Of a DNA stretch of 64,000 nucleotides, positions 25,133 to 38,400 are shown one piece after another. Position numbers and translations under genes: made by a program. How positions within the stretch are numbered: the first letter of the stretch is position 1; every line of letters begins with the position of its first letter. The DNA comes from Glycine soja (taxonomy: Eukaryota; Streptophyta; Magnoliopsida; Fabales; Fabaceae): the NCBI RefSeq assembly GCF_004193775.1, contig NC_041012.1:12297223-12361222 (forward strand), read 5' to 3'. Below the pieces are notes generated by a model that did no database searches, was not told the DNA's origin, and worked only from the letters and a program-made list of their open reading frames with translations.

Positions 25133-25532
25133 ATCGTGTTAGGTCAGTTTTTACATGTGTCCCCTCTTTTTCTCAATTTTGTTTTCCCTCTCCTCCTCCC
25201 AAAACCCTATCTTTTTCTCGCATACCACCAAATCTATTTTAGAAAAATGACGATCTCAGACTCATTTACCGTTGGATCGTCGTGAAATTTAAGTAACAAG
25301 TTCAAAACTCAATTCTGAGCATTCTCACCATTGGGAATCACTAAAAGATGTCAGAGCTGAGAGAAATAAACTTTGTATCATAGCCTTTTCTTTTCCCGCA
25401 GAAACTCAGAACCATCCCAATAAAACTACGATCTCGATTTTTTTAACCGTTGGATTTTTGTGAAATTTTTATATGTGGTTCGTGGTTCAATTCCGCACAC
25501 CTCCACCGTTGGGATTTGTGATATAAGTTTTT

Positions 25533-25800
25533 CTAGAAAGAGAAAAAGGAATCGCATGAAGACAATACAAATGGAGGTTTCAATCCCTTCTCCTTCTCTC
25601 TAATGTTTGGGAACCCTAACAGAGCAACCGGATGAGGAGCTTTATAGAGCACCAAAAATGCCACAATTGATGATGGAGAATGCTTGAGCGACTATATTGA
25701 GGTAAGGAATGAGTTTTTCACAATTGGGGATTAGTGAGAACATGTTTAGGGATCCTTAGAGTATCAATTAGAATGAGTTTTTGGGTGTTTCCGCAATTTT
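25533..25800 (+). repeat. Segment shared with the LTR-like sequence at 61884-62045
   Basis: From GAACCCTAACAGAGCAA (25608) to GTATCAATT (about 25770) the sequence matches 61884-62045 at roughly three of four positions, including AAGGTAAGG (donor-like) and GAGCGACTA phrases. Within the CACTA element it lies between the psaA piece and the kinase piece. It may be a captured piece of that LTR family or a leader exon shared by both. Confidence 0.65.
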
Positions 25801-26095
25801 TTATTTTATCCTTATAATTATAACTGAATTATATATGTTTGATGAACCTGTTGATGTCCCAATCAGAAATTGCTGTGAAATTGATATGCTCTTGTGTTGA
25901 GTGTGAACCCTATCAATTGAGCCTTTTTCTAATTAGCGTGAATTGATGAAATTAAGTAAGTACAGATCTAGCGTAAGATGGAGTGAGATATTGATTTTGT
26001 ATTTTTAAAATTTAGAAGAGTATTAAATGACATAAACTTGAATGGTGTTAACTTTCATTTTCTCAAAACGTGGCATGTAATGATATTGATTTTGT

Positions 26096-26520
26096 GTGTA
26101 CATGGCACCAGAGGTGATCCGATGTAAACCTTATAATGAAAAGTGTGATGTGTACAATTTTGGGGTTATATTGAACGAGCTTTTAACTGGAAATTACCTA
26201 TACGTTGAGACAAAATATGGTCCCACCAAGGTATATATGATCATCACACTAATCTTGAGTTGTCTAGTTAATTTTGTTAAATTGTTATGTAAATGTTTAA
26301 TTAAGTAGTTCAATGCTAATCTCAATTGTATAGCATTCTGAAATGTCACTTGATCTTGATTATCATGAAATAAAATGTTTGATGTTATATTATTAGATTG
26401 TCATGGAAGTTGTGGAGGGTAAGCTGCGACCTAAGCTTTCGTGTGATGATGTTGGCCAACTTGAAACCAGAGAGATTGAAGGCGCTTTGCATCCAGTGAA
26501 CAAAATACTATTTGAAAGTT
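26096..26520 (+). pseudogene. Captured fragment of a Raf-like (TKL) protein kinase gene, two exons plus intron
   Basis: 26099-26230 encodes [20 protein letters not shown], then [20 protein letters not shown]: kinase subdomain VIII (APE) and subdomain IX, whose DVYSFG motif here has asparagine for serine. GTATAT at 26231 is a donor and ATTAG at 26392-26396 an acceptor. The second piece gives IVMEVVEGKLRPKLSCDDVG, the next conserved stretch of plant Raf-like kinases, then decays. The N-lobe, catalytic loop and C-terminus are missing. The retained intron shows capture at DNA level, not through mRNA. No kinase activity is possible from this piece. Confidence 0.85.
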
Positions 26521-26780
26521 AAAAATGAAACTTAGGATGTTTAGAAAATTTTGTAATTGTAGTTTATATTTACTTACTTTACAGTTTTTACAATTCATGT
26601 CTCAACATTAAATATGTTTTAAATTCATAGTAATTAGTAAATTTCTCATGAAATTTCGAGTAAAAACTGTTTCAAAATAGAATGAAAATTATATGTTGTG
26701 TAGTCTGGTTTTAAAATATTTGCAGGTTAATTTTGGGTTTATTGAAAAAATAGATAACATATTAAAAAAAAGTTCTAAAA

Positions 26781-27080
26781 TAACATCGGTTTTTTAAAAA
26801 AATCGATGTTAAATGTTACTAACAACATCGGTTTTTAAAAAACCGATGTTGTTAGTAACATTTAACATCGATTTTTTTTTAAAAACGGATATTGATATGT
26901 AGATTTATAGTTTTTTTTCATAATTCTTATCATATAACATTGGTTATTTAAATAACCGATGTTGTATTTATTAGTTAACATCGATTTTTCAAAACTGGTG
27001 TTAACGATGCTACTTTTCACATCAGTACTTTCAACATCGGTAAATAACCGATGTTGAAAGTCTTAAATAACCGATGTAAA
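26781..27080. repeat. Right subterminal inverted repeats of the CACTA element
   Basis: Copies of AACATCGGTTTTT and its complement occur at about 26784-26812, 26823-26850, 26863-26885, 26937-26965, 26977-27000 and 27033-27078, mirroring the left side. Several pairs form near-perfect hairpins. Confidence 0.85.
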
Positions 27081-27100
27081 AACCTTATTTTCTAGTAGTG

Positions 27101-27920
27101 CACGTTCCACAATAGAAAGCCACTTTGCATGATGCATTAAAGGATCCTTTCAACATTGTTCATCGTCACCCATGTCACCACACACACTTAGGAAACAATG
27201 GTGCCTCCAATGCAAAGTGAGTGAGAGAGCAATTGAACCTAAACCCTATTTTCACACTCTTTAAAATTCCCAAACAACCTTACAAATATGAGAGAGAAAG
27301 CCTATTCAGTACCAATTCTAATTTTGTATTAAGGTGATTTTTTTATTTTTCATTTTAAAATTAAAATGTCAAAATGGATATGACCTCTTTGCCAATAAAA
27401 CAACCAATAAAAGTGTGTCATATTGCATTTTTACCCATGATTATGCCACATCACATTTTTTTAATGGAGGAAGATGACAAGGACTACAAACATAAATGCT
27501 TAATTGTAAGGATTAAAGTGATTCTTTTTACGGGGATAAAAAGCAAAAAAAAAAAAAAAAACCTAATTGCAGAAACGAGAAATATATTTAAACTTAAAAT
27601 TTATGTTAAAATCATTTCATGAGCTTTCATTAAAAATAGTTGAATGAAACACATTTTTAATATTTTCATTTTCTGAAAAAGAAAATAAGAAACGAAGATA
27701 AAAAATATTTTCAGAAAATAAAAAACATTTTCTAAAGCCAAAATGCCATAGCCCCAATTTTTTTAAAATTTTCCAAATCACTAAAAACACTACTACTAGT
27801 AGTATTTGACAAAAGCACATTAAAGCTAAACCCCCCTCTCCAAATCGAAAACCCCTCTCCTTTTGAAAACGAGACGCTCCTCACTCCAAACAGGCAAAGC
27901 AGAGATAGCGCACAACAACA
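27101..27920 (+). promoter_or_regulatory. Upstream region of NUP62 (promoter/5' UTR, undefined)
   Basis: About 820 bp lie between the CACTA element and the NUP62 start codon. No clear TATA box in the right place was found. CCAAT-like and pyrimidine-rich (CCCCTCTCC) stretches occur at 27395-27410 and 27830-27865. The last 100 bp before the ATG are C-rich and AT-poor, as in many plant 5' leaders. The CACTA element ends 820 bp upstream and may influence chromatin here (inference). Confidence 0.35.
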
Positions 27921-29445
27921 ATGTCGGGTTTCTCCTTCGGATCTTCTTCTTCCCAATCTTCTGCATTCTCCTTCACAAACCCTTCTTCTTCTTCTTCTTC
28001 CCCGTTCTCACTTAGCTCCACCCCCGCTTTCTCATTTGGATCCTCCTCTCTCTTCACCACAAACCCTACCTCCGCCGCGTCTTCTTCGCCCTCTCCTCTC
28101 ACTTTCTCCTTCGCTTCCTCTGCCTCTCCCGCACCCGCATCCGCCGCCGCCGCCGCTTCTTCAATCTTCGGTGCCGCCACTTCTGCCTCCCCCTTGTTCT
28201 CTTCTCCCGCAACGGCGCCGTCTGGGGCTTCTTCCTCGTCCGCAATGACGCCGTCGTTTGGAGCAGCAGCTTCCTCCGCCGCGGCGTCGCCTTTCGGTGG
28301 CGGAACGCCCTCTGCCAAAACGACGCCGTTTGGAGCAGCAGCATCCTCGGTTTCAACTAATCTGTTTGGAGCAGGGTCCTCTGCTTCCACTACTCTATTT
28401 GGTGGAGTATCCTCTGCTTCAACGACGCCGTTTGGCGGAGCGCCCTCAGCTTCATTAACGGCGTTTGGTGGAACGCCCTCAGCTCCTACGGCGCCGTTTG
28501 GCACAGCTTCCTCAACGCCAACAACAACTACATCCACGACTCTGTTCGGTGGAGCGTCTTCTGCTTCAGCGACGCCGTTTGGAGTAGCGTCCTCAGCTTC
28601 AACGACGCCGTCTGGTGCAGCGTCTTCAGCTTCAACGACGCCGTTTGGTGCACCGTCGTCTGCTTCATTAACGGCGTTTGCTGGAACGTCATCTTCATCG
28701 ACACTATTCGGATTCAGCGGAACAGCTTCTGCAACGACGCCGTTTGGTGGTAGTAGTAGTAGTAGTAGTACTGCCTCTGCCTCTGACTCAAGTTCAGCTT
28801 TTGGAGCATCTTCTTCAGCCGCAACGACGCCGTTTGGAGCGTTGAATGCTTCTTCTTCAGCTGCAAATAGCTCTCCTTTGTTCTCAGGTGCATTTGCTAA
28901 TACCGGAGCTTCTTCGTCCGCGGCCTCAACGACGTCGTTTTCAGGGTTTGCAAAGCCGTCTACTCCTGCCGCTACAACGGCGTTGTCTAGCTCTTCAGGA
29001 CTCTCCCTCGCTTCTCAACCCTCTTTTGGATTTCCCAATGCAGCTTCGGCTTCGGCTTCTTCAGCTGCTTCCACAGCTTCTGGTACACCGGCGGCTTCGA
29101 GGCCCTCTTCGGGTTCAACTTTTTCGTTCACCACGTCTTCGGCGCCGCTGTTCTCGACGGTGACGACCACCACCACCGCCTCCACCGTGTCTACCGGCAG
29201 CACGACCTTGGCGCCTTCTGTGCCTGCATTTGGTGCTACTGGTGCTGCATCTTCTGCTGCCGCGAGTGCTTCCGCAACTCCTGTTGCTTCTACTGGTGCT
29301 GCATCTTCTGCTGCCAGTGGAGGATCGTCTTTTACAGGATTTGGCGTTGGAAGCACAGCGACCACTGCTTCTTTTGGGACTGGGTTTTCCTTTTCGAATA
29401 AGTCGTCAACGGTGGCAGTTTCTAGTGTTACCGCTTCTGCATTTG
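27921..29445 (+). CDS. NUP62: NUP62 exon 1 (FG-repeat domain)
   Basis: Begins [14 protein letters not shown], the usual NUP62 start, in a CAACA-ATG-T context. It encodes 508 residues plus one base of the next codon. FG dipeptides are spaced by low-complexity S/A/T/P linkers, many from a degenerate 'AST(P)FGGA' unit. The exon is far more GC-rich than its surroundings. Donor G|GTGAGC at 29446. Confidence 0.95.
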
Positions 29446-32400
29446 GTGAGCTATGCTGTTTGAATATTTTTAGAAATATCTATGTAAATCATATTTGCTA
29501 CTATGTTTTTGAGGTGTCTGACCTGTTTTATTGCTAAAATGGAGGTTCTGTGATGATTTTATCTATGATGATATTGGCTTTTGAATCAATTTGATGTATG
29601 GATGAAATGTAGACGATTGTCTTTGACACATTGAAAAAAACTGCGTGGGTAGAAGATTTTGCTCCTGAATCAAGTTTCAAATGTTTTTCAGTTGTCTTCT
29701 CTTTTCTTGTGGTAGAATTTCTGTTGATTCTTGTAGTAATTTCCTCTTGTTATATAGTGCTTTCCACAAAGTAAATTTTCCTTGCTTGAGTTGTCATTGG
29801 ATGTGATAGGTACCTTGTGATACCATTTTAATGAGTTTATGCAATAATTGAGAATTTGGCCAAATGAGAATGAGAAAATGAATGAAATTAGGAACTATCA
29901 TCAGTATCATGCACAATTCTTTCTGCTCGTAATTTGTATTTTGTTTTTATTTGAAACTTGATTGATGAGAAGTTCCTTGTTTGTGTGAAAAGTAAAGCCT
30001 TCAATTGAACTGATTGATTGATAATTCTTGATATCTAGCAAAGACTTTTGAGTGACTGAACCTTGGTCAAATTTGTTGCATTACTTGAGATAGGTTCTGT
30101 CATTGCATGCTTTTGACTGAGAGGTGAGCTGAATTAATATGAAAATAATCTTGTTGCATTGGATTAAATTTTAGATTGAACTCAGTTTCAACTCATTAGA
30201 AATTTAGAATTGAATGCAAATATAAAAACTAGACTTGAGAATTAGGAAACTGAATTAATATGTGCCTTTTAGTTTCATTAAGTTATTCTGAATCAAATTC
30301 AAACTAGAGTACATGTACATACATTGCTCCCTGCATCCTGCTTAGAATTAGTTGGTTTTGGCCTTCAATTGACCACTTCCATGGTTTCATTTTATATGAC
30401 ATGATGTTGGCCTTTGTTGGGTTTTATCATTTTATTTTTGTTTTCATTTTTTTTTTCTATTTCACTTTTGAAGATTACTGATCCTCCTTGTAAGCTTTTT
30501 ATTTTTTCTCTCTAATAAATTGTTTGTTTGAAAAAATGTTCAAAATCTGTTTCAAACCTGATGGCTGATTGTTCACTGGATAATTGATGCTACAGGGGTG
30601 AGCACTTCAACCTCTACTGCTCCAGCAATTTTGAGTTCCAGCTCTAGTGCAACTCCGACATCATCCGCTCTTGTTGTGGCTTCCACTAGTGAGTATGTAT
30701 ACATTTTAATGGTCATAGTTCAAGTATTTCCGATTAGTAAATGTAGTTAAAATATTTCCTTATTCTGTATTGTTCACCTCCCCTTTCTATCTCACTCTTG
30801 ATTCTGTTTTAAGTTTATGCATGTATAATATGTTCTATTGATATTGTATCATTGCTAATTTCATCAAAAAACGTGCACATTATACTTTTTATCAAAAAAC
30901 AAACAACACTTATTTGCATTTTGAAGGTTCCTTTATTTGTTTTCCCCCCTCAGTTTTCAGTTGTAGGATATATTGTAATGTGTACTTTGGTGTCCTCAAG
31001 TTGCACCTTATGTTAGTTTGCTACTTGTAGAGAAATTTAGAAATACACGATAATAAGATGATTTCCATATCTTACACAGGTATTTAAAGACTGATACAAT
31101 CCACCAAAAAAGATTGTATGTATCCCTTAGCCACCAACCTTGCCTTGTATCCTGTCAGAAAGTGGGTTTGGGCCTAATTCAACCCTACAAAACTGGCATG
31201 TAAGGTGAGGGCTGCCCCCCCACTTATATAATTTATCTCGACACTATCTTTAGTCAAAGGAAAAAGGGTCTTTGGATAGCGAAACGGGTCACCGGAATAA
31301 GTACAACGACTAGAAAGGTCCACCGATGGGGGATGGTTTCTGTTATTCCCTCAGCTAGGCTCTGGATACCATGTAAAATAGGATAAAATATAGAGGGACA
31401 GTAGACTAAAACCATGTTTCAGAGTACACAGTGGATGCTTGTTTATATAGACAGGTAGTATTGATTACACATAATTAGAGGATATTCAGTTTCCTCTAAA
31501 CCAGATATCATATTCTATCACTTCATTATACGTTAAATTCCTGATTCTCAACAACATTTAATTTGATACATAATATTTACAGCTCAACACTACTCATAGG
31601 ACTGATCAGACTCGTTTTACTTTGCATTGTATCTAGTTTCCTGCTTTATGTTTGTTAAATCACATTGTTTTCCGTAATTTATTTATTCCTATGCTTTAAG
31701 TTGTGGATGCATTAAGAGTCATTAATAAATCATAGGAAGGTGCTTTTGATACTTTGTTTTCTGCTTGCCCTATAGAACTACTTCAACTGTCAGCACTTCA
31801 GTTGCTGCTGCACCAAAATTGCCTTCTGAAATCACAGGGAAGACGGTGGAGGAGGTACTTGATGTGTTCCCTACATCATATTTTATTTATTCTGACTTTG
31901 GAAGTTAATCAAGACTATTACTGATAAGCAATGTTGTTAATGGCGGATGGCGGTTCATGGCGGAAAGTCAAAAATCCGCCATAAAAATATGGCGGATGGC
32001 GTAGCGGAAAATGGCGGATGTCATGGCGGACACAAAAAAAAAAAAAAAACATATATATAAACTCATTGAAATTGAAAAAAACAAAGGATTGCATTCAAAT
32101 AAACTAAAAAAGTTTCATGAGTTCATACAATAATCAAGTACCAACACCAAATAAACTCATTAAAGAGTTCAAAATAAGAAAATGATAAAAACATAATGCA
32201 AAGTGCAAAGTGAAGGTTGAGGCTCTAATCATCTTCTCCAATCCCAACATAATCATCTTCGTTGTTATCATATGGTAATGGAGCATCTCCCTCTCCCTCT
32301 TCCCCATCAGACGCCTCAAAATTGACCATGATTTCTTCTTCTTCAGATTCAACATCAATATTCTCCTCAACATCTAGATCCTTATCATTTTCTTGGACTG

Positions 32401-35400
32401 CTTTTTGCTTCCTTGATGAAGATCCAACAACCATTGCCTGTTTTTTAGAAGTTTGGGCAGCAACAACACTTGTTTTTTGCTTTTTCCGCCTAGTATACAT
32501 CCTACACTCTCCAACCCCCGAAGCCTGATACACAGTTGCCCAATTTAGAGCATCATCATCTTCAAATACCAAATCATTTCCAGCATCATTATCATCATCT
32601 TGATCCATCTCTCCCACGAGCCATTCATTGCATACATCAATATCATTAAGAGAAATTGGATCAATTTCATCTCTTGCATTATATCTTTGCTTCAATTGTT
32701 GGTTGTATTTGACAAACACCAAATCATGCAACCTCTTGTGCTCAAGCCTATTTCTTTTTTTGGAATGAATCTACAACATAACAAATAAATGTTGATTTCA
32801 ATCTCAAATATACTCCAAATATAACTTGATCATCAAAATTAAATAAAATTAAAAAGTATAGTTAGAGTTTTGTCACAATTACTTGCTCAAACACACTCCA
32901 ATTTCTTTCACATCCTGAAGCACTGCAAGTCAAACTCAAAATCTTAATAGCCAGCTTTTGCAAATTTGGAGTTTGTGACCCAAACATTCGCCACCAATAT
33001 GCTGCAATACCAATTACCAACCAAGAGCATAACTTAGAATTCTGAATTCTAACACTAATACATAAAAAAAATAGTATGATAAAAGTTTCTTACTAGGAGA
33101 ATGGGTTTTCCTTTGAGCCATTGCAAAGTCGGAACCAAAGTGGTCAGCACCAATCTTGTAAAGATGCAACTCGGTTAGAATTTTCTGTTGCACATCAAAT
33201 TGTGGAATCAACTTCTTAATGCACTCAAACAAACCATTGGTGACCTCAAAATCAAACTCTAAGTCAGTGTTGTCATAAAAGAACTCTGGATTTAAGAAGT
33301 GGGCAGCTGCATGCAATGGCCTATGAAGCTGACAATTCCATCTTTTATCAATGATTTCAAACACATCTTTGTACTTGCTTTCATTGTTGTTGAAAGACTT
33401 CATAATTGTTTCTTTTGCCTTGTCCATTGCTTCATAAATATAGCCCATGGCTGGTTTCCTTTCACCATCCACAAGACGAAGCACTTTCACAAGTGGAGCC
33501 ATGACTTTAAGAGTGTAAACCACACTATTCCAAAAAGAAGGCATGAGCACTACCTTTGCAGCTTCTTTTCCCTTAGGCTCCTTAGATAGCTTGTTCAAGG
33601 TCCATTCATCAGAAGTAAACATTTTTCTAATATTGGCTTTCTCTTTGTGAAGCCTTTCCAAGGTTAGATAAGAAGTGGAAAATCTAGTAATAGCATGTCT
33701 CACCAATTCCCTCTTGTTTGTAAAATTTCTCAACAAACTTAAGGTACTAGAATGGGCATAGATAAACCCAACTAGATTAATTGCCCTTCTAATGGTCTTC
33801 CTTATCAAGGGAAGCTTCCCAATATCTTCAAGCATCAAATCAATACAATGAGCTGCACAAGGAGTCCAATAAATATGTTTCCTTTTCTCCTCCAACAACT
33901 TACCCGCTAAAACATAGTTGCTCCCATTATCGGTTACAACTTGAACAACATTCTCTTCTCCAACTTCCTCCACAATGGCATCAAGCAACTCAAAAAGCTT
34001 TTCACCTGTCTTCACAAAATCAGAGCCATCAACAGACTTCAAAAACATGGTACCAGCTTGAGAGTTAATAAAAAAATTAATGATGCATCTTTGTTTCCGA
34101 TCAGTCCATGCATCGGACATAATAGTACAACCATACTTGACCCATTGCTCCCTATGGCCTTTCATCAAATTTTCAGTATATTCAACTTCCTTCTTCAAGA
34201 GTGGAACTCTGATGTCATGATAGCTAGGAATGGGCAAATGTGGCCCATATTGACCAATGGCTGCAACCATGTTCTCAAAGCTTTTCAATTTAATGAGGTT
34301 GAATGACAAACCTACTTGGTACCAAAAGCGAGCAATATGTTGATGCACCTTCAATACTTCATTCTTATCCATTGACTCTCTTATGTTCATTTGCCTCAGC
34401 ATCTCCATTTTTCTCCGATTGATTGCATTTTCTGGATTCTTACAGAATTTGTCCATTGGTCCTTTTTTAGTCCCACACTTTGTCTTTGCACTTGCAGCAG
34501 CATTACAAGAGTCCGCAAACTCATCTTCTCACTTCCATCACATCCAATCGGTTCACCAAATTCAAAATCTCTTATATTTGCCATATTACCACTGCCAGAA
34601 GTACTGTAAGTGGTCCCACTTTTTTTTGTAGCCATATATTCCTTCAACTCTTCGATTACATTTGGGGGAGTTTTCTTGCAAGCTGCAACGTTGCCCGACT
34701 TCCCAATCAGGTGTTGTTTGGCTCGGGTTATTCCTCCCTTAGTGATTTTTCTACAAAAATTACAAACAATGGTGTTTGTATCTCCTTCCACTAGTGAATG
34801 ACAATATTTCCAGCCTGGGTCTGCCTTATTTTTCCTCGTTGCACTTGCAGTAGCAGCATCGGATGATGGTTCAGCCATTTAAAAGAGGTCTGAACAGAAA
34901 AAAAAAATTGTGGTGTCAAATACGAAAAAAAAAAAAAAACAGACTGTTGACAGTAAAAAGGGGTGTCAAATAGCAAAAGGAAAAAAAAAGCTGTAGACAG
35001 AAAAATGGGGTGTCAAACAGCAAAAAGCCCAAAAAAAAATTAAAAAAAAAAAAGAAGCAGACCGCGTCTTCTTCTTCTTCGTTCGTCTTCTTCCTGTCTT
35101 CTTCTTCTTCGTGCGTTGCCGGGGTCTTCTTCTTCGCTCGTCGCCGCCGTTCGTGCGTGCTGCAGGGGGTGGTGTCGCGGCGGCTGGGTGGTGTCGCGGC
35201 TGCAGGTAGGCTGTTGGGTGGTGTCGTCGCGGCTGCAGGTAGGCTCGTCACGGCGGTTCTCGTGCGTGCGGCTGGGTAAGCTGTAGAAGTCGCGTGCGGT
35301 TCGTTCGTGGGTAGGCTGAAGGCAGGTAAGGATGAAGTTTTTTATTTAATGAATAGCCGGGTAGGGTTGGGTCGGGTCGGCCCAACTCCTACCGCGGACA

Positions 35401-38400
35401 AAAACCCACGAAATCCGCCATTTCCGCCACCCCGCCATGGCGCCGCCATCCCAAACCCGCAACGCCACCACTATTCGGTGGCGTTTTTTCGAAATTCCGC
35501 CACGGAAAACCGCCATGGCGCCGCCATGGCCGCCATTTAACAACACTGCTGATAAGTTCATTTGGCTTAGAAAATTTAATTTATTTACTTGGTCAAGATT
35601 TTAGCTGCCTTTTCATTGAATTATTATACTAAGGAAATGATTGCTTCTACAACCTAGTGATGAACACATGACGTACTGGAATATATAGAATAGACTAGGG
35701 AATAGGGGAAAAATGATATGGACTTATTTTAAACAGCTTTAGTTTCACATTTTCTATACAAAATTATATGTTCAAATCCATAGCTCAAGGGTGTTTGAAT
35801 TATCTTATTTTGTGTTCGACATAGCTTGTTTTGGGATCAAAATGTTATACTAAGAAAGCTTTAGGGAGAGAAGCATTTTTTTCTCTATAAAATAAGCTAA
35901 ATCAAACATGCTCTACGGAACACACCCCTAACAACATTATTTCCACTGTGTAATTCACTTTTATAATAGGGTTTCTCATGGAGGATAAGACATTGGGTGT
36001 TGGAATTGGACATTCCTCTATTTCTCTCTATCCTGTTCCTAATCATATAATCTTCTGTAGATTATCAAGGAGTGGAATGCTGAGTTGCAAGAGCGAACTG
36101 GAAAATTTAGAAAACAAGCAAATGCAATAGCTGAATGGGATCGCAGGATTTTGAACAATCGTGATGTTTTATTGAGACTTGAGGTTTCTCTACATCTACT
36201 GATAAACATTTTAAATTATTTTCCACATGCAAATGACTTAAAATTTTGGCAATCCTTGCTCTATAGCTTATTTATACTGTTATAAATTTAGATTGAAGTG
36301 GCAAAAGTAGTTGAGACACAGTCAAATTTGGAGAGGCAATTGGAGTTGATAGAGACTCATCAACAGGAGGTATTTTGAAAAACCGGTTTATTTCTTGATA
36401 GTTTTCAAGCTTCTTATTCATGTATTTTTAGGAAACAGTTTCTTTTTCGTTATTGTAGGGTGTTAATAAAATATTGTGCTTGTATTCTATTTATTAGCGT
36501 TCTTTGTCTTGTTATCTAACAACAAACTCTGCTTTGTTCTAATGGTGACATACTATTCCATTAGGGTTGGAAAGTTGATTGTATGTCAACTTTACGTCAT
36601 GCTTGTCCTTTGCTTATTTGTATTCAGTAAGCAACTTTCAATCAAAATTTCATCTTTTGAAAAAAAATGGTTTTTCCTGAGTTCAATCTAAATGAAAACA
36701 CATACAGCATGCTCCTTTATGTTGGCATGTGTCTAGAATAAGTATCCTTTTAAAAACAGTATGGTCACTATTGGTAAATTAAGCAAATAATAGATTCTGG
36801 TTTGCATAGAGCAACAAACTCAACAGGCAGGCAGCTGCTCACAAATTCAATAAAACCTGGGCAGTTAGCTAGTAAAACAATATCATAAATTTATATTTTA
36901 TAGATGCAAATAAATCTTAAGGGTTATGACCTAAAATTGAAATTGATAGATTCAGAAATTCAGGAATTTAGTTAGTTCTATTCAAGGTTGTTAAAATTGT
37001 AGATCCTATACCTTGGGATCATCAGACAAGGGAGAAAGAAACATAAGATGTGAAATCGTGACACTTGGATGAAAGATCTTGCCTGTTATGTAAAATTATA
37101 TTTAAGAACATATGTATGTCTAAAAATAACTAGCACTAGCAGGTGCTCATGAAGTCTAGAATCACTAAGCACTAGAACCAGCAGGAATGCTAGATGGCAT
37201 TTTTGCATCAACCGACAAGCAGAAGTAGCACTCAAAATTAGAAAGTTTAGACAATCTCAATCATGATTTTGACAACTATGGTTTGTTTTAAGGCGCAGGC
37301 TACGGTGGTCAAGTGTGATAATTTGTGTATAGTGCATATTTGATAAAACTGAGTGATTAAGTGTTTGAGAAGATGAGAAAATTGAGAGAAAAGACTGATA
37401 CTATTACTAGACTGAAAAGTTAATCTGAGTTGGTTACAATGAGAGGTATATATAGACCTCTAAACCTTTACACTAGCCCTAACAAAATCTAACTAACTAA
37501 CTAACAGCAAAGGCTAACTGAATTAACTAACAGACTAACTGAATTAACTGATCTGTTATCAGATATCTAATGCTAGAGAAGTGTTATTAGCAAAGGCTAA
37601 CAGCCCTTACAAGTACACAAAATTACAAAACTGTTTATACAGTTATACAACACATGCTCTAATATTCTAATATCCCCCCTCAAACTCAAGGGGAAGAGTT
37701 TTCAGAAGAAATACTCTTCACATTGAGTTTGTCGTTGAGTATCTCAAATCTTGCTGAAGAAAGAGGCTTGGTCAGCACATTAGCCCACTGGTCTAAGGCT
37801 AGAATATGTACAATTGAAAGCTGTTTGGCCAAAGCTTTTTCTCTAACGAAGAAGACATCAACTTCCATGTGCTTTGTACGACTGTGGAACACAGGGTTGT
37901 GAGCAATGGACACAACACTTTGGTGGTCATAGAAAAGGACAGGAGTAGTGAATGGTACTTGTAATTCTGTTAAAAGAGCATGAATCCATGTTAACTCAAT
38001 GGAAGTTTGAGCTAAACTGCAATATTCAGCTTTAGTGCTGGATCTAGCTGTGACTTTTTGTTTGCAGGACCACCAAGATAGTAGGTTTGGACCAAGAAAT
38101 ATTGCAGCCCCTGAGGTGGAATGCCTGTCATCCACATCCGATACCCAGTCAGCCTCACAAAATGCACGGATAACCAAGGGCCTTGTAGCAAGAGCAGGCT
38201 GAAAAAGTAATCCATGAGATAAAGTGCCCTTGAGATACCTTAGTATTCTTTTCACTACTGCCCAATGAGAGTCTAGAGGTGCAGCCATAAATTGACAAAC
38301 CTTATTGACAGCAAAGCTGATTTCAGGCCTAGTGAGAGTAGCATATTGTAAGGCACCAACCACTGATCTGTATAAAGTTGGGTCATGAAAAATATCAGCA

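Larger units (their letters stand above)
24479..27100. mobile_element. Non-autonomous CACTA element carrying gene fragments (Pack-CACTA)
   Basis: The ends are CACTACTAAAAAAATGAG and its degenerate inverse, ...TTTTCTAGTAGTG. They are flanked by a perfect 3-bp TSD, CAC (24476-24478 and 27101-27103), as expected for CACTA transposons. Both subterminal regions are packed with inverted AACATCGGTT/AACCGATGTT motifs. No transposase is present, so movement would need one in trans. Inside are a chloroplast psaA fragment, a segment also found at 61884-62045, and part of a Raf-like protein kinase gene with an intron. Confidence 0.88.

Noticed and set aside
26096..26308. A protein kinase gene
   Set aside because: Only part of the kinase C-lobe is present, without ATP-binding region or catalytic loop, and it is enclosed in the CACTA element.
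27881..29365. Several long ORFs overlapping NUP62 exon 1 on both strands
   Set aside because: Shadow frames of the low-complexity FG-repeat exon; the sense frame starts with the known NUP62 N-terminus and splices correctly.
30689..30694. GTGAGT as the donor of NUP62 exon 2
   Set aside because: It has a good consensus but would shift exon 3 out of frame; the GTATGT four bases later keeps the conserved [13 protein letters not shown] frame.
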